A stretch of 64,000 bases of DNA from assembly GCA_036268875.1 (NCBI GenBank), contig DATATI010000001.1, positions 124,001 through 188,000 on the forward strand, read 5' to 3'. Position numbers and translations under genes: made by a program. Under the pieces are notes generated by a model, which searched no databases, was not told the origin of the DNA, and saw only the letters and a program-made list of their open reading frames with translations. This document shows positions 53,538 through 62,094 of the stretch, one piece after another (the first letter of the stretch is position 1; each line of letters starts with the position of its first letter). The DNA comes from Polyangia bacterium. Lineage in GTDB: Bacteria; Myxococcota_A; Polyangia; Fen-1088.

Positions 53538-54146
53538 ATGGTCGGGCGCCGGTTTCTCACGGAAGGCTTGCGAGTAGTCACGCTGCTGACGGGGCTGGCA
53601 GCGGCGCTGTCGCCCTCCGACGTGGCGGCGCAGCTCCCGATGGCGGGCAGCGATCCGGATGTCGCGCCGCTTCCGCTGGAGGGCGACGGCGATCGCGCGT
53701 TCGATCCGCGCCTGCTGACGGCGAACGAGATGATGTCGCTGTCGATCAAGTATTCCTTCGACATCGAAAACTCTGTGGCGAAGGTCGAGACGATACGCAA
53801 GAACGCCTCGCTGGAACGCGATGGCATCAAGGTGGCCTGCCTGGATCGGCTGCTGCCGGAGATGCGGATGATTCGCGACACGCTGGGCGATCGCTTTCGC
53901 TCGATCGCTCACCGCACCGACGAATTCCTGGCCCGCGCCGACTTCCTGGTGATCTCGCCGGGCTGGCAGCGCGTGCGCGAGCTGCGCGCCGAATCGGAAG
54001 CGTGCATCGGCGAAGCGCTGGATTCGTCCAGCGTCAGCTCGAACGCCAACGAGATTCCGTCCGGGCCCGTCAACGAAGGGATCACCGATCCGCCGGTTCG
54101 CCCGGTGATCGTCGATCGCCCGGCGGAGGCCAGCGTCTACCGCTGA
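53538..54146 (+). CDS. small exported protein, function unknown
   Basis: A 202-residue protein with a signal peptide (hydrophobic core VTLLTGLAAALS, cleavage near residue 31, VAAQ). The mature part is helical (LSIKYSFDIENSVAKVETIRKN, LLPEMRMIRDTLGDRFRSIAH), with two Cys residues (near LACLDRL and EACIGEAL) that may pair. No family assigned. The ATG has no clear ribosome-binding site. Alone between glgP and the LanB gene. Confidence 0.7.
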   Translation: MVGRRFLTEGLRVVTLLTGLAAALSPSDVAAQLPMAGSDPDVAPLPLEGDGDRAFDPRLLTANEMMSLSIKYSFDIENSVAKVETIRKNASLERDGIKVACLDRLLPEMRMIRDTLGDRFRSIAHRTDEFLARADFLVISPGWQRVRELRAESEACIGEALDSSSVSSNANEIPSGPVNEGITDPPVRPVIVDRPAEASVYR

Positions 54147-54215
54147 TCCGACGCGGTCGACGCCGGTACGTCGCGATGGCGTTCGGCACCGAGTGATCGC
54201 CGGGGCCGCTTCGGC

Positions 54216-54221
54216 TAGGCT
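54216..54221 (+). promoter_or_regulatory. putative -10 box TAGGCT of the LanB-like gene
   Basis: TAGGCT lies 8 nt before the GTG start at 54230, with no ribosome-binding site; consistent with leaderless transcription. Confidence 0.4.
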
Positions 54222-54229
54222 GCGACGCC

Positions 54230-57226
54230 GTGCCGTATCGCCCTTGCGCTGACTTCGTGCTGCGTGCGCCGCTGTTGCCGGTGACCGCCGCAGCCGACGC
54301 CACCCGGCGCTTGTGCGCGCACCCGCTGGGCGAGCTGGCCATCGCGCTCGGCAGCCCCGCTCTGGCTGCGCGCCTTGGCACCCCGGCGGCGGCACGCGCC
54401 CTCGATCGCTATGCCCGCCGAGCGGCGTTTCGCTGCACACCGCACGGACTTTGGTCGGGCGTGATGATGGGGCGCATGGCCGCCGCCACGCGCGTCACCA
54501 CCGGCCGACTGCCCCGCGCGCACCTGACGCTGTCCTGGGGATCAGCGGCGGCGCTGGCCCGCGCGCTGCTGGAGGATACCGCTCACCGCCAGGGCGTGCG
54601 GCTGCGCCAGTCGCCGTCGCTGGTGCGCGACGGCGACAGCGTTCGGTGGCTGGCCATGGGCGACGGCGGCGCGGAGGATCGCCAGGCCGTCTGCGACCCC
54701 AGATTGGCGCGGCTTTTGGACACCACCAGCGATTGGGCGCCGTGGGCGACGGTGCGCGCGGTGGTCAATGGCGACGACAGCGACGGAGCCGACGCGGACA
54801 CCGACGACTTCTTGTTGTTGCTGCTCGACGACGGTTTGCTGCTGGACGATCTGACGCCGCCGCTGCTGGGACCGCCGCCGCTCGACTGGCTGCGCGAGCG
54901 GTTGTCGACGATCGATTCGGCGGATGAGATCGCCCAAGCGCTGGCAGTGCTTGAAACGCAGCTGCGCGCCAGCGACGCGCCCGCCGCTGAAACAACCCGA
55001 CGGGGGTGCCCGGGCGCAGCCGGCGTTGATTCACCTTTGCGTTCATCCCTTCACGCGGTGCTGGTTCATCAGCCTTCGCGGCCGCCGACGCTGGCACGCG
55101 CCGCGGTCGAGCGGGCCGCCGCACTGGCGCCACTTCTTTTTCGCTTGCAAGAAGCCCTGGCTGCGCCGGCCAGCGAACGCCTGGCCCAAAACGACGTCGC
55201 CGAGGCGCTGAGCAGCGTGGTCGAAAGCTTCGGCGCCGGGGCGCTGGACGCGAGCGCCCTGGCCCGCGGCGACTATGGCGTGTCGTTCGGCGATGACGCC
55301 GACAGCGACGGCGCGCCGGCCGATGTCGAGCCACCGCGGCCGTTGCTGACATTTCTGCTGGACGCCATCGTGCCGGCGCTGGCATCTCGACGCGCCACCG
55401 TCGAGTTATCTTCGCGCGAGTTAGCCGCCGTGCTGGGCGACGAAGGCCCCGCGCCACCACCAACCGCCGAGCTGTTCTTGAGCCCGTGCCGCGTGCCGCG
55501 CGGCGCGCATCCGGGGACCGGCTGGCTGCTGGGGCTGCACGCGCCCGCCGGCGCCAGCTGGGGACGCTTCGCGCACGCGCTGGCACCGGCGTTGCCCGCG
55601 GCGCTGCGCGCGCTCGACGCCGCCGAGCGCACGGCGTTTCCCGATCAGCAAACCCTGGACGTGGCGTTCGCTCCGTCGCCAGCGCTGGCCGATCTGTGCG
55701 CGCACTCGCCGGTGCGCGACTGCGCCCTCGCCCTGACCAGCTGGCCAGCGGCGCCGACCGCCGCGATAACACCGGCGGGACTGGCTTTGTGCGCCGATCC
55801 AGCGGCGGCGGTTCCCCTGTCGCTGCGCCAGCGCGAATCGCGCACGACGGTGGTGCCGGCGCCGCTCGGCCGGGTGCGATCGACCACTGCACCGGCCGGC
55901 CTTTGGCGGCTCCTGGTCGGATGGAGTTTGTTCCGACAGCACGCGCCCTGGGCGCTGGCCCTGGGTCCGCTGGCCGATCTGGCGCGGCTGCCGCGCATCT
56001 GCCTGGACGGCTTCGTGATCAACCCGGCCAGCTGGCGGGTACCGGCGGCGGTCGCTGACGGGACAGGTTCAGCGGCGCGGCGCGCGCTTGGCCGTTGGCG
56101 ACGCCAGGCCGGCCTTCCCCGCGTGGTCCAGGTCGGCGCCGAGGACGAGCTGCTGCCGGTCGATCTGACCCGTGCGACCGCCGCCGACGATCTGCGCGGC
56201 ACCGATCGGGTCTGGGAGATCTGGCCGCCGCTCGACGCGGTCGTTGACGACGACGGCCGGCGCATCGAGGCGGTGATCGCCCTCGCCGATCAGCCGGACA
56301 GCGACGACGAACGCCGCGCGCGCGCGGCCGACGCGCGCCTTGCCCGCGCGATGGGCGAGGTGCCGCCACCACGGCAGCGACCGGCGGCGGACGGATGGAT
56401 CACGTTCAAGTTGTTCGGCGTGCCGGCGCACCAGGACCGCCTGCTCGGCGCTGCCGTGGCGCCCGCCGTCGCCGCGGCGCTGGCCGCCGCCGAGATCGAC
56501 GCCTGGTTTTTCCTGCGCTACCGCGAGACGCCCGGACCGCGGCCCCACCTGCGCGTGCGCGTCCACGCCGCACCGGCCGGTCAAGCGCGTTTCGCTGCGC
56601 GCCTTGAATCGGCGCTTGGTCCGCTGCGTGACGACGGTGCGCTGGTCGCCGTCGAGACCGCACCCTATTTCCCCGAAGGCGCGCGTCTTGGTGACGCGAA
56701 CGCGGTGACCGCCGCCCACCAGATCTATCAATCGGACAGCGAGCTCGTGACCACGCTGCTGGAAGGTCTCGCCGACCAGCACGATGACCAGCACAGCGAT
56801 CAGCACGGCGAGCACGACCTGCTGGCAGACTTGATCCGCAGCTTCGATGCGCTGGCCGCCGGCTGCGGTCTGGACGCCAGCGCCCGCTGGAGGCTGGCCA
56901 TCGATCGCCGCCGCGCCGTGGCCGCCACCATCACCACCACGCGTGCCGAGGTCGACGCTGAATTTCGCCTTCGCTCACGCGGCCTGCGCGCCGTCCTCGC
57001 CGCCGACGACGCGGACGCCTCGGCCGGCGCAAGCACGCCATTCGCCCTCCACCGGCGCCGCATCGCCGACGCCGTGTCGCCGCTGTCGCTCGACGCCCGT
57101 GGGGCGCTGCTGCCGACGTTGCTTCACCTGGCCGCCGTCCGCCTGCTTGGCCCCGACCGCCACGCCGAAGCGCGCGCCATCATCTTTTGGGAACGCACGC
57201 GCGAAGGCCTGGCCCGCGCCCGCTGA
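54230..57226 (+). CDS. LanB-type lantibiotic/thiopeptide dehydratase
   Basis: A 998-residue class I dehydratase. In the family, the N-terminal domain adds Glu (from glutamyl-tRNA) to Ser/Thr of a precursor peptide and the C-terminal SpaB-like domain eliminates it to give dehydroamino acids. Here the N-terminal motif YARRAAFRCTPHGLWSGV (family: R..TPFGLFAGV) and a C-terminal SpaB_C region with FFLRYRETPGPRPHLRVRV are present. A His/Asp-rich loop (DQHDDQHSDQHGEHD) interrupts the C-terminal part. No precursor, LanC or transporter gene is seen nearby, so the substrate is unknown. Confidence 0.85.
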   Translation: MPYRPCADFVLRAPLLPVTAAADATRRLCAHPLGELAIALGSPALAARLGTPAAARALDRYARRAAFRCTPHGLWSGVMMGRMAAATRVTTGRLPRAHLTLSWGSAAALARALLEDTAHRQGVRLRQSPSLVRDGDSVRWLAMGDGGAEDRQAVCDPRLARLLDTTSDWAPWATVRAVVNGDDSDGADADTDDFLLLLLDDGLLLDDLTPPLLGPPPLDWLRERLSTIDSADEIAQALAVLETQLRASDAPAAETTRRGCPGAAGVDSPLRSSLHAVLVHQPSRPPTLARAAVERAAALAPLLFRLQEALAAPASERLAQNDVAEALSSVVESFGAGALDASALARGDYGVSFGDDADSDGAPADVEPPRPLLTFLLDAIVPALASRRATVELSSRELAAVLGDEGPAPPPTAELFLSPCRVPRGAHPGTGWLLGLHAPAGASWGRFAHALAPALPAALRALDAAERTAFPDQQTLDVAFAPSPALADLCAHSPVRDCALALTSWPAAPTAAITPAGLALCADPAAAVPLSLRQRESRTTVVPAPLGRVRSTTAPAGLWRLLVGWSLFRQHAPWALALGPLADLARLPRICLDGFVINPASWRVPAAVADGTGSAARRALGRWRRQAGLPRVVQVGAEDELLPVDLTRATAADDLRGTDRVWEIWPPLDAVVDDDGRRIEAVIALADQPDSDDERRARAADARLARAMGEVPPPRQRPAADGWITFKLFGVPAHQDRLLGAAVAPAVAAALAAAEIDAWFFLRYRETPGPRPHLRVRVHAAPAGQARFAARLESALGPLRDDGALVAVETAPYFPEGARLGDANAVTAAHQIYQSDSELVTTLLEGLADQHDDQHSDQHGEHDLLADLIRSFDALAAGCGLDASARWRLAIDRRRAVAATITTTRAEVDAEFRLRSRGLRAVLAADDADASAGASTPFALHRRRIADAVSPLSLDARGALLPTLLHLAAVRLLGPDRHAEARAIIFWERTREGLARAR

Positions 57227-57234
57227 CGAATGGC

Positions 57235-58317
57235 TCAACCGGCCGGGCAGAACGTGATGTTCAGCTGCGTACCGCCGGTGCAGCTGTGGAATCCGCTCTC
57301 GTTGGTCTTGCCGTAGTCGTCGTAGGGAAACGCATAGATGCCGGGACAGACGCCGTGCACCCATTTGGCGTACGTGTTGAACGGTTCGTTCTTGTAGTAA
57401 AGCGAGATGTCGCCGTTGTCCGGATCCTCCAGCATTCCCCGGTTGAGGGCCGCGCACCACTTCGGGCTTTGGCTGAAGAACGCGCCCGAACAGCCAAACA
57501 CCTGCGGCGTGGTCGAACCGGCGGCGCCGGCGCACAGTGGGTATTTCTGCGCGTCCTGCGCGCACTGGGCGATCTTGGGGTCGACCATGTGGCAATAGGC
57601 GTTGGCCTGATTGGTGGGATCGGCGCAGAAGTTCCCTGCCGAAAGACACCGCTTGCCGGACAGCAATCCGTCGGGGCAACCGGCCAGCACCTGTGATTCG
57701 GGGACATAACAGCCGACCTGTTTGCAGTCGTCGCCGGTGCCGAAGGCCAGCATCTCCATCGGCAGCGCCAGCCAGTCGACGTACGTGATGTTGTAGTTGA
57801 TGACCTTCTTGAGCTCGCCCAGATCAAGCTTCTTCTCCAGCGTCATCTCGACCTTGTCGGCAAGATCTTTGAGCGGCGCGTCCAGGTACGCCGTCACGCG
57901 CGCCGATGGCCAGGCCTCGGGCGCCACGTAATCCTGGGTGGCGCCGGTCTTCAGCTGAACGGCGTCGGGCATCAACACGGCGCCGGTTCCCTCGCCGTGG
58001 ATCCACAGATCGAACGGACAGCCGTTGGCCACGTGGATCAGGATTCCGGGCGCGTCCGTTGGACGATCGACCATGTAGACGTCCATCGCATCCTGACCCG
58101 CGACGGTGACGTCCACCGGTGCGGTGTCGCCCTCCCCCTCGTCGATGCTGGCCTGATCGCGCCCGCCGTCGCTGCCGCCCTCGCCGGTCGGCGCGCCGCC
58201 ACCGCCGCCGCCGGTCGCACCGGCGTCCTTGCTGGGACCGATGCTGCCACCGCTGCCGCATCCGACCAGGCAAATCCACAGGCTGAACGTGGGCCAATTT
58301 CTTAACTTCGGGGCCAT
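57235..58317 (-). CDS. thaumatin-like lipoprotein
   Basis: A 360-residue exported lipoprotein (lipobox LVGC, Cys20) with a Gly/Asp-rich linker and a C-terminal thaumatin-like domain: VANGCPFDLWIHGEG at its start, CxxxxGCYVPESQVLAGCPDG in the middle and GIYAFPYDDYGKTNESGF...FCPAG at the end. Such proteins bind or cut beta-1,3-glucan. About fifteen cysteines fit the many disulfides of the family. The ATG at 58317 was chosen for its lipoprotein signal; a TATGAT box lies 10 nt upstream. Convergent with the LanB-like gene. Confidence 0.85.
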   Translation of the reverse strand: MAPKLRNWPTFSLWICLVGCGSGGSIGPSKDAGATGGGGGGAPTGEGGSDGGRDQASIDEGEGDTAPVDVTVAGQDAMDVYMVDRPTDAPGILIHVANGCPFDLWIHGEGTGAVLMPDAVQLKTGATQDYVAPEAWPSARVTAYLDAPLKDLADKVEMTLEKKLDLGELKKVINYNITYVDWLALPMEMLAFGTGDDCKQVGCYVPESQVLAGCPDGLLSGKRCLSAGNFCADPTNQANAYCHMVDPKIAQCAQDAQKYPLCAGAAGSTTPQVFGCSGAFFSQSPKWCAALNRGMLEDPDNGDISLYYKNEPFNTYAKWVHGVCPGIYAFPYDDYGKTNESGFHSCTGGTQLNITFCPAG

Positions 58318-58327
58318 GTGCGCCGCC

Positions 58328-58333
58328 ATCATA
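58328..58333 (-). promoter_or_regulatory. possible -10 box TATGAT of the thaumatin-like gene
   Basis: TATGAT on the minus strand, 10 nt before the ATG at 58317; allows a very short leader. Confidence 0.4.
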
Positions 58334-58491
58334 CTGCAGCGAAAGGGTTCGACGGTTCCCGGGTTTGGGCGCTGCGCGCCGCCGACGGCCCCTCCGTCGA
58401 TCGGACGCTGACCCGCGCGGCTGAAAGCCACCGCGGTTTCGCCGCGCCAGGCTGGACGTTGATTGTGATTCCGCTCTTTTCAGGGAAGAAT

Positions 58492-58510
58492 GGGGGCTTG
58501 TTTTGCCCCC
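58492..58510 (+). promoter_or_regulatory. inverted repeat upstream of the ECF sigma-factor gene
   Basis: GGGGGC (58492-58497) and GCCCCC (58505-58510) flank TTGTTTT. A TATGAC hexamer follows at once and ends 5 nt before the GTG at 58522. The repeat could be an operator for autoregulation by the sigma factor or its partner. Confidence 0.4.
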
Positions 58511-58521
58511 TATGACGTGAA

Positions 58522-59130
58522 GTGGTGAGGAAGGGAAGCGTCCAACGCACCCTGTCGGCTGTCGGGTCGTCCTGCGCGGAGACGCCGGCCTGGCAGACCG
58601 AAAAGGAACTGGTGCAACAGTGCGTCGCCGGCGATCAAAGCGCCTGGCGGGCGCTATACGATCGCCACTACGGCGACGTCGATCGCCTGGTGTCGGCGCT
58701 GGGCATCACCGATTCGGAAGGCGACGACCTCTGCCAGGAAATTTTCCTGCTGATTTATCGCAGCCTGCCCAGCTTTCGCGGCGAAGCTCAGCTGGGCAGC
58801 TGGATCTACCGGCTGGCCACGCGCGAGGCGATCCGCTTCGCCAAGCGCCGCCGCCTGCGCAAGAAGCTGGCGGAGATTTTTGTTCGTGAGCGCAAACCAC
58901 GTTTGCCGCCGGACTGGGCCGAGACGGAGGCCGGCCGGCGGCATTACCTAGAACAAGTCTTGTCGCTGCTGTCCCCCGAGCGGCGATTGGTCCTGGTGCT
59001 ATCCGAAATCGAAGGCCTTCCGGTGAGCGAGATCGCCCGCATCGCTGACTGTGCAGAGAACACGGTCTGGACACGGTTGCATCGCGCCCGCCTGGACCTG
59101 GCCAAGATGGCGGAAGGGGGCGTCCCATGA
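58522..59130 (+). CDS. ECF-type RNA polymerase sigma factor
   Basis: A 202-residue sigma-70 family protein with region 2 (LYDRHYGDVDRLVSALG, DLCQEIFLLIYRSLPSFRG, LGSWIYRLATREAIRF) and region 4 (LSPERRLVLVLSEIEGLPVSEIARIADCAENTVWTRLHRAR), lacking regions 1 and 3. It is coupled by ATGA to a FecR-like membrane protein that is likely its anti-sigma partner. The GTG at 58522 has an adjacent GTG codon as alternative. Signal and regulon unknown. Confidence 0.9.
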   Translation: MVRKGSVQRTLSAVGSSCAETPAWQTEKELVQQCVAGDQSAWRALYDRHYGDVDRLVSALGITDSEGDDLCQEIFLLIYRSLPSFRGEAQLGSWIYRLATREAIRFAKRRRLRKKLAEIFVRERKPRLPPDWAETEAGRRHYLEQVLSLLSPERRLVLVLSEIEGLPVSEIARIADCAENTVWTRLHRARLDLAKMAEGGVP

Positions 59131-60467
59131 AAGAACCGCGTTGGCTGGAGGACAGTGAAAAGGCCGCGCACCAGGTGCTGCGACGGTCGTTGGACGAAAC
59201 GCCGCACTGGGTGCACTCAGAGGTGCGGCAGCGGCGCCTGTGGACCCGGGTCGCCGATGCCGCCAACAGCGTGCGGGCCACGCGCCGCGCTTTCCGCACG
59301 GGCGCGCTGGCGGCGTCGGCGTTGACCGTGCTGTTCGTCGGCGCGCTGGAGCTCGGCCGCTGGCAGTTCGGCAATGACGACGCCCCGACGACGACCGCGG
59401 GGGTGGCGGTGGCAACGCCGCGGCCGCCCGCGGTGGTGCCGAGTGGCGACGAAGGGACGTCGACGCCGCCGGCGCCCGCCACGGCCAGCGCGCCGCAACC
59501 CAGTGAGGTGATCGAGACCAGCGCCAACGAGCGCCGCATTCGCGACCTGCGCCAGAGCGCGCGAGCGGAGATCCAGCCGTCGTCCGTGCTGGCGCTGGAC
59601 GACCTCGGCCGCCCGTCGGTGCGCAAGGGCCAGGTGCGGTTTCAGGTCGCGCACCAACCACCGGGGCAGCGTTTCTCCGTACGCTTCGGCGGTTACGTCG
59701 CCGTCGTGGTCGGCACCCGTTTCGTGGTCAACGTTCACGACGCCAAGCTGGCCTTGTCGGTCGAAGAAGGCACGGTCGAGATCTGGCGCGGCGACGCGCG
59801 CGTGGCCCGCGTGACCCGCGGCCAGTCGTGGTCCAGCGGCGAGCCTGGCGTGGTCGAGACGCTGGTGCGGGCCCGCCCGCACGCCGCCATCGCGACGGAA
59901 CCGGCGCTGGCCGCCGCCCGCGCCGAGACCGATCCCCACCGCGCGCTGGGCTTGTACAATGTGTTGGCTCAGGGCAAAGGTCCCTGCGCCGAGAACGCCC
60001 TTTACGAAATGGCCGCTATCTATCAGGACAAGCTTGGCCAGCCGCGCGACGCCCTGGCCACCTGGCAGCGCTATCGCGCGCGTTTCCCCAGCGGCTTGCT
60101 GCGCATCGAGGCCGATCTGTCCATCGTCGATACGCTGGCCAGCCTGGGCGACAACCGCGGGGCTCTGTCGGAAGCCAGCGCCTTCCTCAGACGCTATCCG
60201 CAGACGGAACGCCGAGGCGAAGTGGCACGCGTGGCCGGCGATCTGGCGCGCGCCCACGGCGACTGCCGCGCGGCGGTGGATTTCTATTCTCTGGTGCTGG
60301 CCAGCCAACCGGACGCGTCCGACGCCGATGACGCCGCCTTCGGACGCGCCGACTGCCTTCACACCCAGGGCGCAGCGACCGCCAGCGAAGCGTTGCGCGG
60401 CTACCTCAGCCAGCACCCCCGCGGCCGTCACAGCGGCGAGGCCCGTCGCCTGGCCGCGGAGTTCTAG
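59127..60467 (+). CDS. FecR-like anti-sigma factor with TPR domain
   Basis: A 446-residue membrane protein: cytoplasmic N-terminus (about 1-50), one membrane segment (TGALAASALTVLFVGALELG), a FecR domain (VVVGTRFVVNVHDAKLALS, EEGTVEIWRGDARVARVTRG) and C-terminal TPR-like helices (EMAAIYQDKLGQPRDALATWQRYR). In FecIR-type pairs the membrane partner holds or activates the sigma factor; its coupling here supports this. The TPR part is a common Myxococcota addition. It converges on the MopE-like gene. Confidence 0.88.
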   Translation: MKEPRWLEDSEKAAHQVLRRSLDETPHWVHSEVRQRRLWTRVADAANSVRATRRAFRTGALAASALTVLFVGALELGRWQFGNDDAPTTTAGVAVATPRPPAVVPSGDEGTSTPPAPATASAPQPSEVIETSANERRIRDLRQSARAEIQPSSVLALDDLGRPSVRKGQVRFQVAHQPPGQRFSVRFGGYVAVVVGTRFVVNVHDAKLALSVEEGTVEIWRGDARVARVTRGQSWSSGEPGVVETLVRARPHAAIATEPALAAARAETDPHRALGLYNVLAQGKGPCAENALYEMAAIYQDKLGQPRDALATWQRYRARFPSGLLRIEADLSIVDTLASLGDNRGALSEASAFLRRYPQTERRGEVARVAGDLARAHGDCRAAVDFYSLVLASQPDASDADDAAFGRADCLHTQGAATASEALRGYLSQHPRGRHSGEARRLAAEF

Positions 60468-60474
60468 CCCGGTT

Positions 60475-61824
60475 CTAACAATGATCGGCGCGGCGCCGGC
60501 GCCGGCGCATCATCGCCAGGCCCAGCAGCCCTAGCTCGACCAAAGTTGCCGTCGCCACCATCGGTCGACCGCCGCCCACGTTGCAGCCGCCGGTCTCATC
60601 CAGGTGATTGGTCGGCGTGGGCGTCGTCGTCGGCGAGCCGACAATTCCACCGTCCGACGACGTGACCGGCGTGGTGGTGGGCGGCTTGGTCCCGGGCGGC
60701 ACGCAGTATCCCTCGACGCAGACCTTGCCGCCGTCGCAAAGGTTGTCGCCATTATCGATGACGCCGTCGCAGTCGTCGTCGAAGGCGTTGCACTGTTCAG
60801 GACGCGGTTTGCCCGGCGTGCAGACAACCTCGGCGCCACAGCCGTCGGCGGCGCGTCGGCACCAGCCCGTGCCGCAGTACGTGCGCGCGCCCTCGTCGAT
60901 CATGCCGTTGCAGTTGTCGTCCTTGAAATTGCACAGCTCGGGCGCGCTCGGATAGACCGTGGGGTCGTTGTCGTTGCAATCCATGTTGCCCGCGCCATAT
61001 CCCTTGCTCACGCCGCAGGCCATGATGAACATCGAGCCGGCTCCGTATCCGTCGCCGTCGTTGTCCGTGTAGTACTTGTCGATGGGCAGGCCTTCGTCGA
61101 TCATTCCGTTGCAGTTGTCGTCCTTGCCGTTGCAGATCTCCATCGCCCCGGGATGGATCTTGTCGTTGTAGTCATTGCAGTCGGTGTTGTTGTCCGAAAA
61201 GTACATCGGCTTGGCGCAGTCGCGGATGGCCGGGAAGGCCATCGACCCGTAGCCGTCGTTGTCGCCGTCGTCGTAATAATTGTTGCCGTCGCAGCCGTAC
61301 GTCAACGCCAGGTACGCGTGCCCGTCGCCGTCGCCGTTGCTGGTGCCGTCGCCGTTGGCCGAGAGAACCCAGACGTCGAAGGTGACGCCGCCGGGCGTGG
61401 TGGGCGCGGTCCAGTTCACGTGGAAGGTGATGGAGCTGCCAGTCCCGCGCTTGGGCGTCGAATGCGTGATGCCGTCGCCGTTCATCTTCGTACCCTCGCC
61501 GGCGATCACCGCCAGGGTGCCCTTGCCGTTGGTGTAAAGGTACATGCCCGCCGCCGGCCCGTTGACCGCTGGGATGGTCACTGTGATGGTGATGGTGGCG
61601 CCCAGCGCCGCCGAGGCCACGCCCGCGTCCAGCGTCGGCGTGGTCTCCTTGCCGCCGCGGTGGCAGCCCACGCAGCCCTGCGCGCCGATGCCGTCCTGCT
61701 TGGCCCACGCCGGCGAGGCGACCAGCGAAGCGAGCACCACCAGCGCCGCCGACAGGCCCGGCGCGCGCGCGCCAGCGAAAATACCGCCAGTGGATCGCGT
61801 CGGAAGCGTCGAACCGTGCTGCAC
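60475..61824 (-). CDS. MopE-like secreted protein with CXXCH and myxobacterial sorting tail
   Basis: A 449-residue exported protein. Signal peptide about residues 1-40, a single heme-type CXXCH motif (GCVGCHRGGKE), a beta-rich domain, then three metal-binding-like repeats of MopE type (CNGKDDNCNGMIDEG, CNFKDDNCNGMIDEG, CNAFDDDCDGVIDNG) and calcium-like DNDGDGYG stretches. The C-terminus has Cys-Asn-Val-Gly-Gly, a membrane segment and six Arg, resembling MYXO-CTERM. Start GTG at 61824 has GAGGAGG 9 nt upstream. Probably a surface protein that binds metal, perhaps copper. Confidence 0.87.
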   Translation of the reverse strand: MQHGSTLPTRSTGGIFAGARAPGLSAALVVLASLVASPAWAKQDGIGAQGCVGCHRGGKETTPTLDAGVASAALGATITITVTIPAVNGPAAGMYLYTNGKGTLAVIAGEGTKMNGDGITHSTPKRGTGSSITFHVNWTAPTTPGGVTFDVWVLSANGDGTSNGDGDGHAYLALTYGCDGNNYYDDGDNDGYGSMAFPAIRDCAKPMYFSDNNTDCNDYNDKIHPGAMEICNGKDDNCNGMIDEGLPIDKYYTDNDGDGYGAGSMFIMACGVSKGYGAGNMDCNDNDPTVYPSAPELCNFKDDNCNGMIDEGARTYCGTGWCRRAADGCGAEVVCTPGKPRPEQCNAFDDDCDGVIDNGDNLCDGGKVCVEGYCVPPGTKPPTTTPVTSSDGGIVGSPTTTPTPTNHLDETGGCNVGGGRPMVATATLVELGLLGLAMMRRRRRRADHC

Positions 61825-62094
61825 GCTTACGGACCTCCTCGGCCAGTGTAGGGAGAAGTGGGGCCTTGGCAACCCATTTCTACAGACCGGCACTAGGCAC
61901 AACCTGTTGAGACGGGCGCGGCGGACCCTACTGTTCCCGAATGTTGCTAGGGACTTTGCTCCTGGACTCCTGAGGTCGGGCGACCGCAGGAAGATCCCAA
62001 AAGGCAGCCGTTATTCTAGCAGCGAGGCGAATGCGCCAGCGAGATGAATTTTTCCAGGCGGGCGCCGATGGGTTCCTGAGGGGCAGCGGGCACA
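61825..62094. other. 270-bp divergent intergenic region
   Basis: Lies between the MopE-like gene and the histidine phosphatase gene. It holds the ribosome-binding site of the MopE-like gene and a somewhat AT-richer stretch near 62000-62060. I see no further gene, clear promoter or strong repeat. Confidence 0.6.

Noticed and set aside
54147-54229. Lanthipeptide precursor gene before the LanB gene
   Set aside because: The 83-bp gap is too short and no Ser/Thr/Cys-rich short frame with a leader was found there or at 57227-57234.
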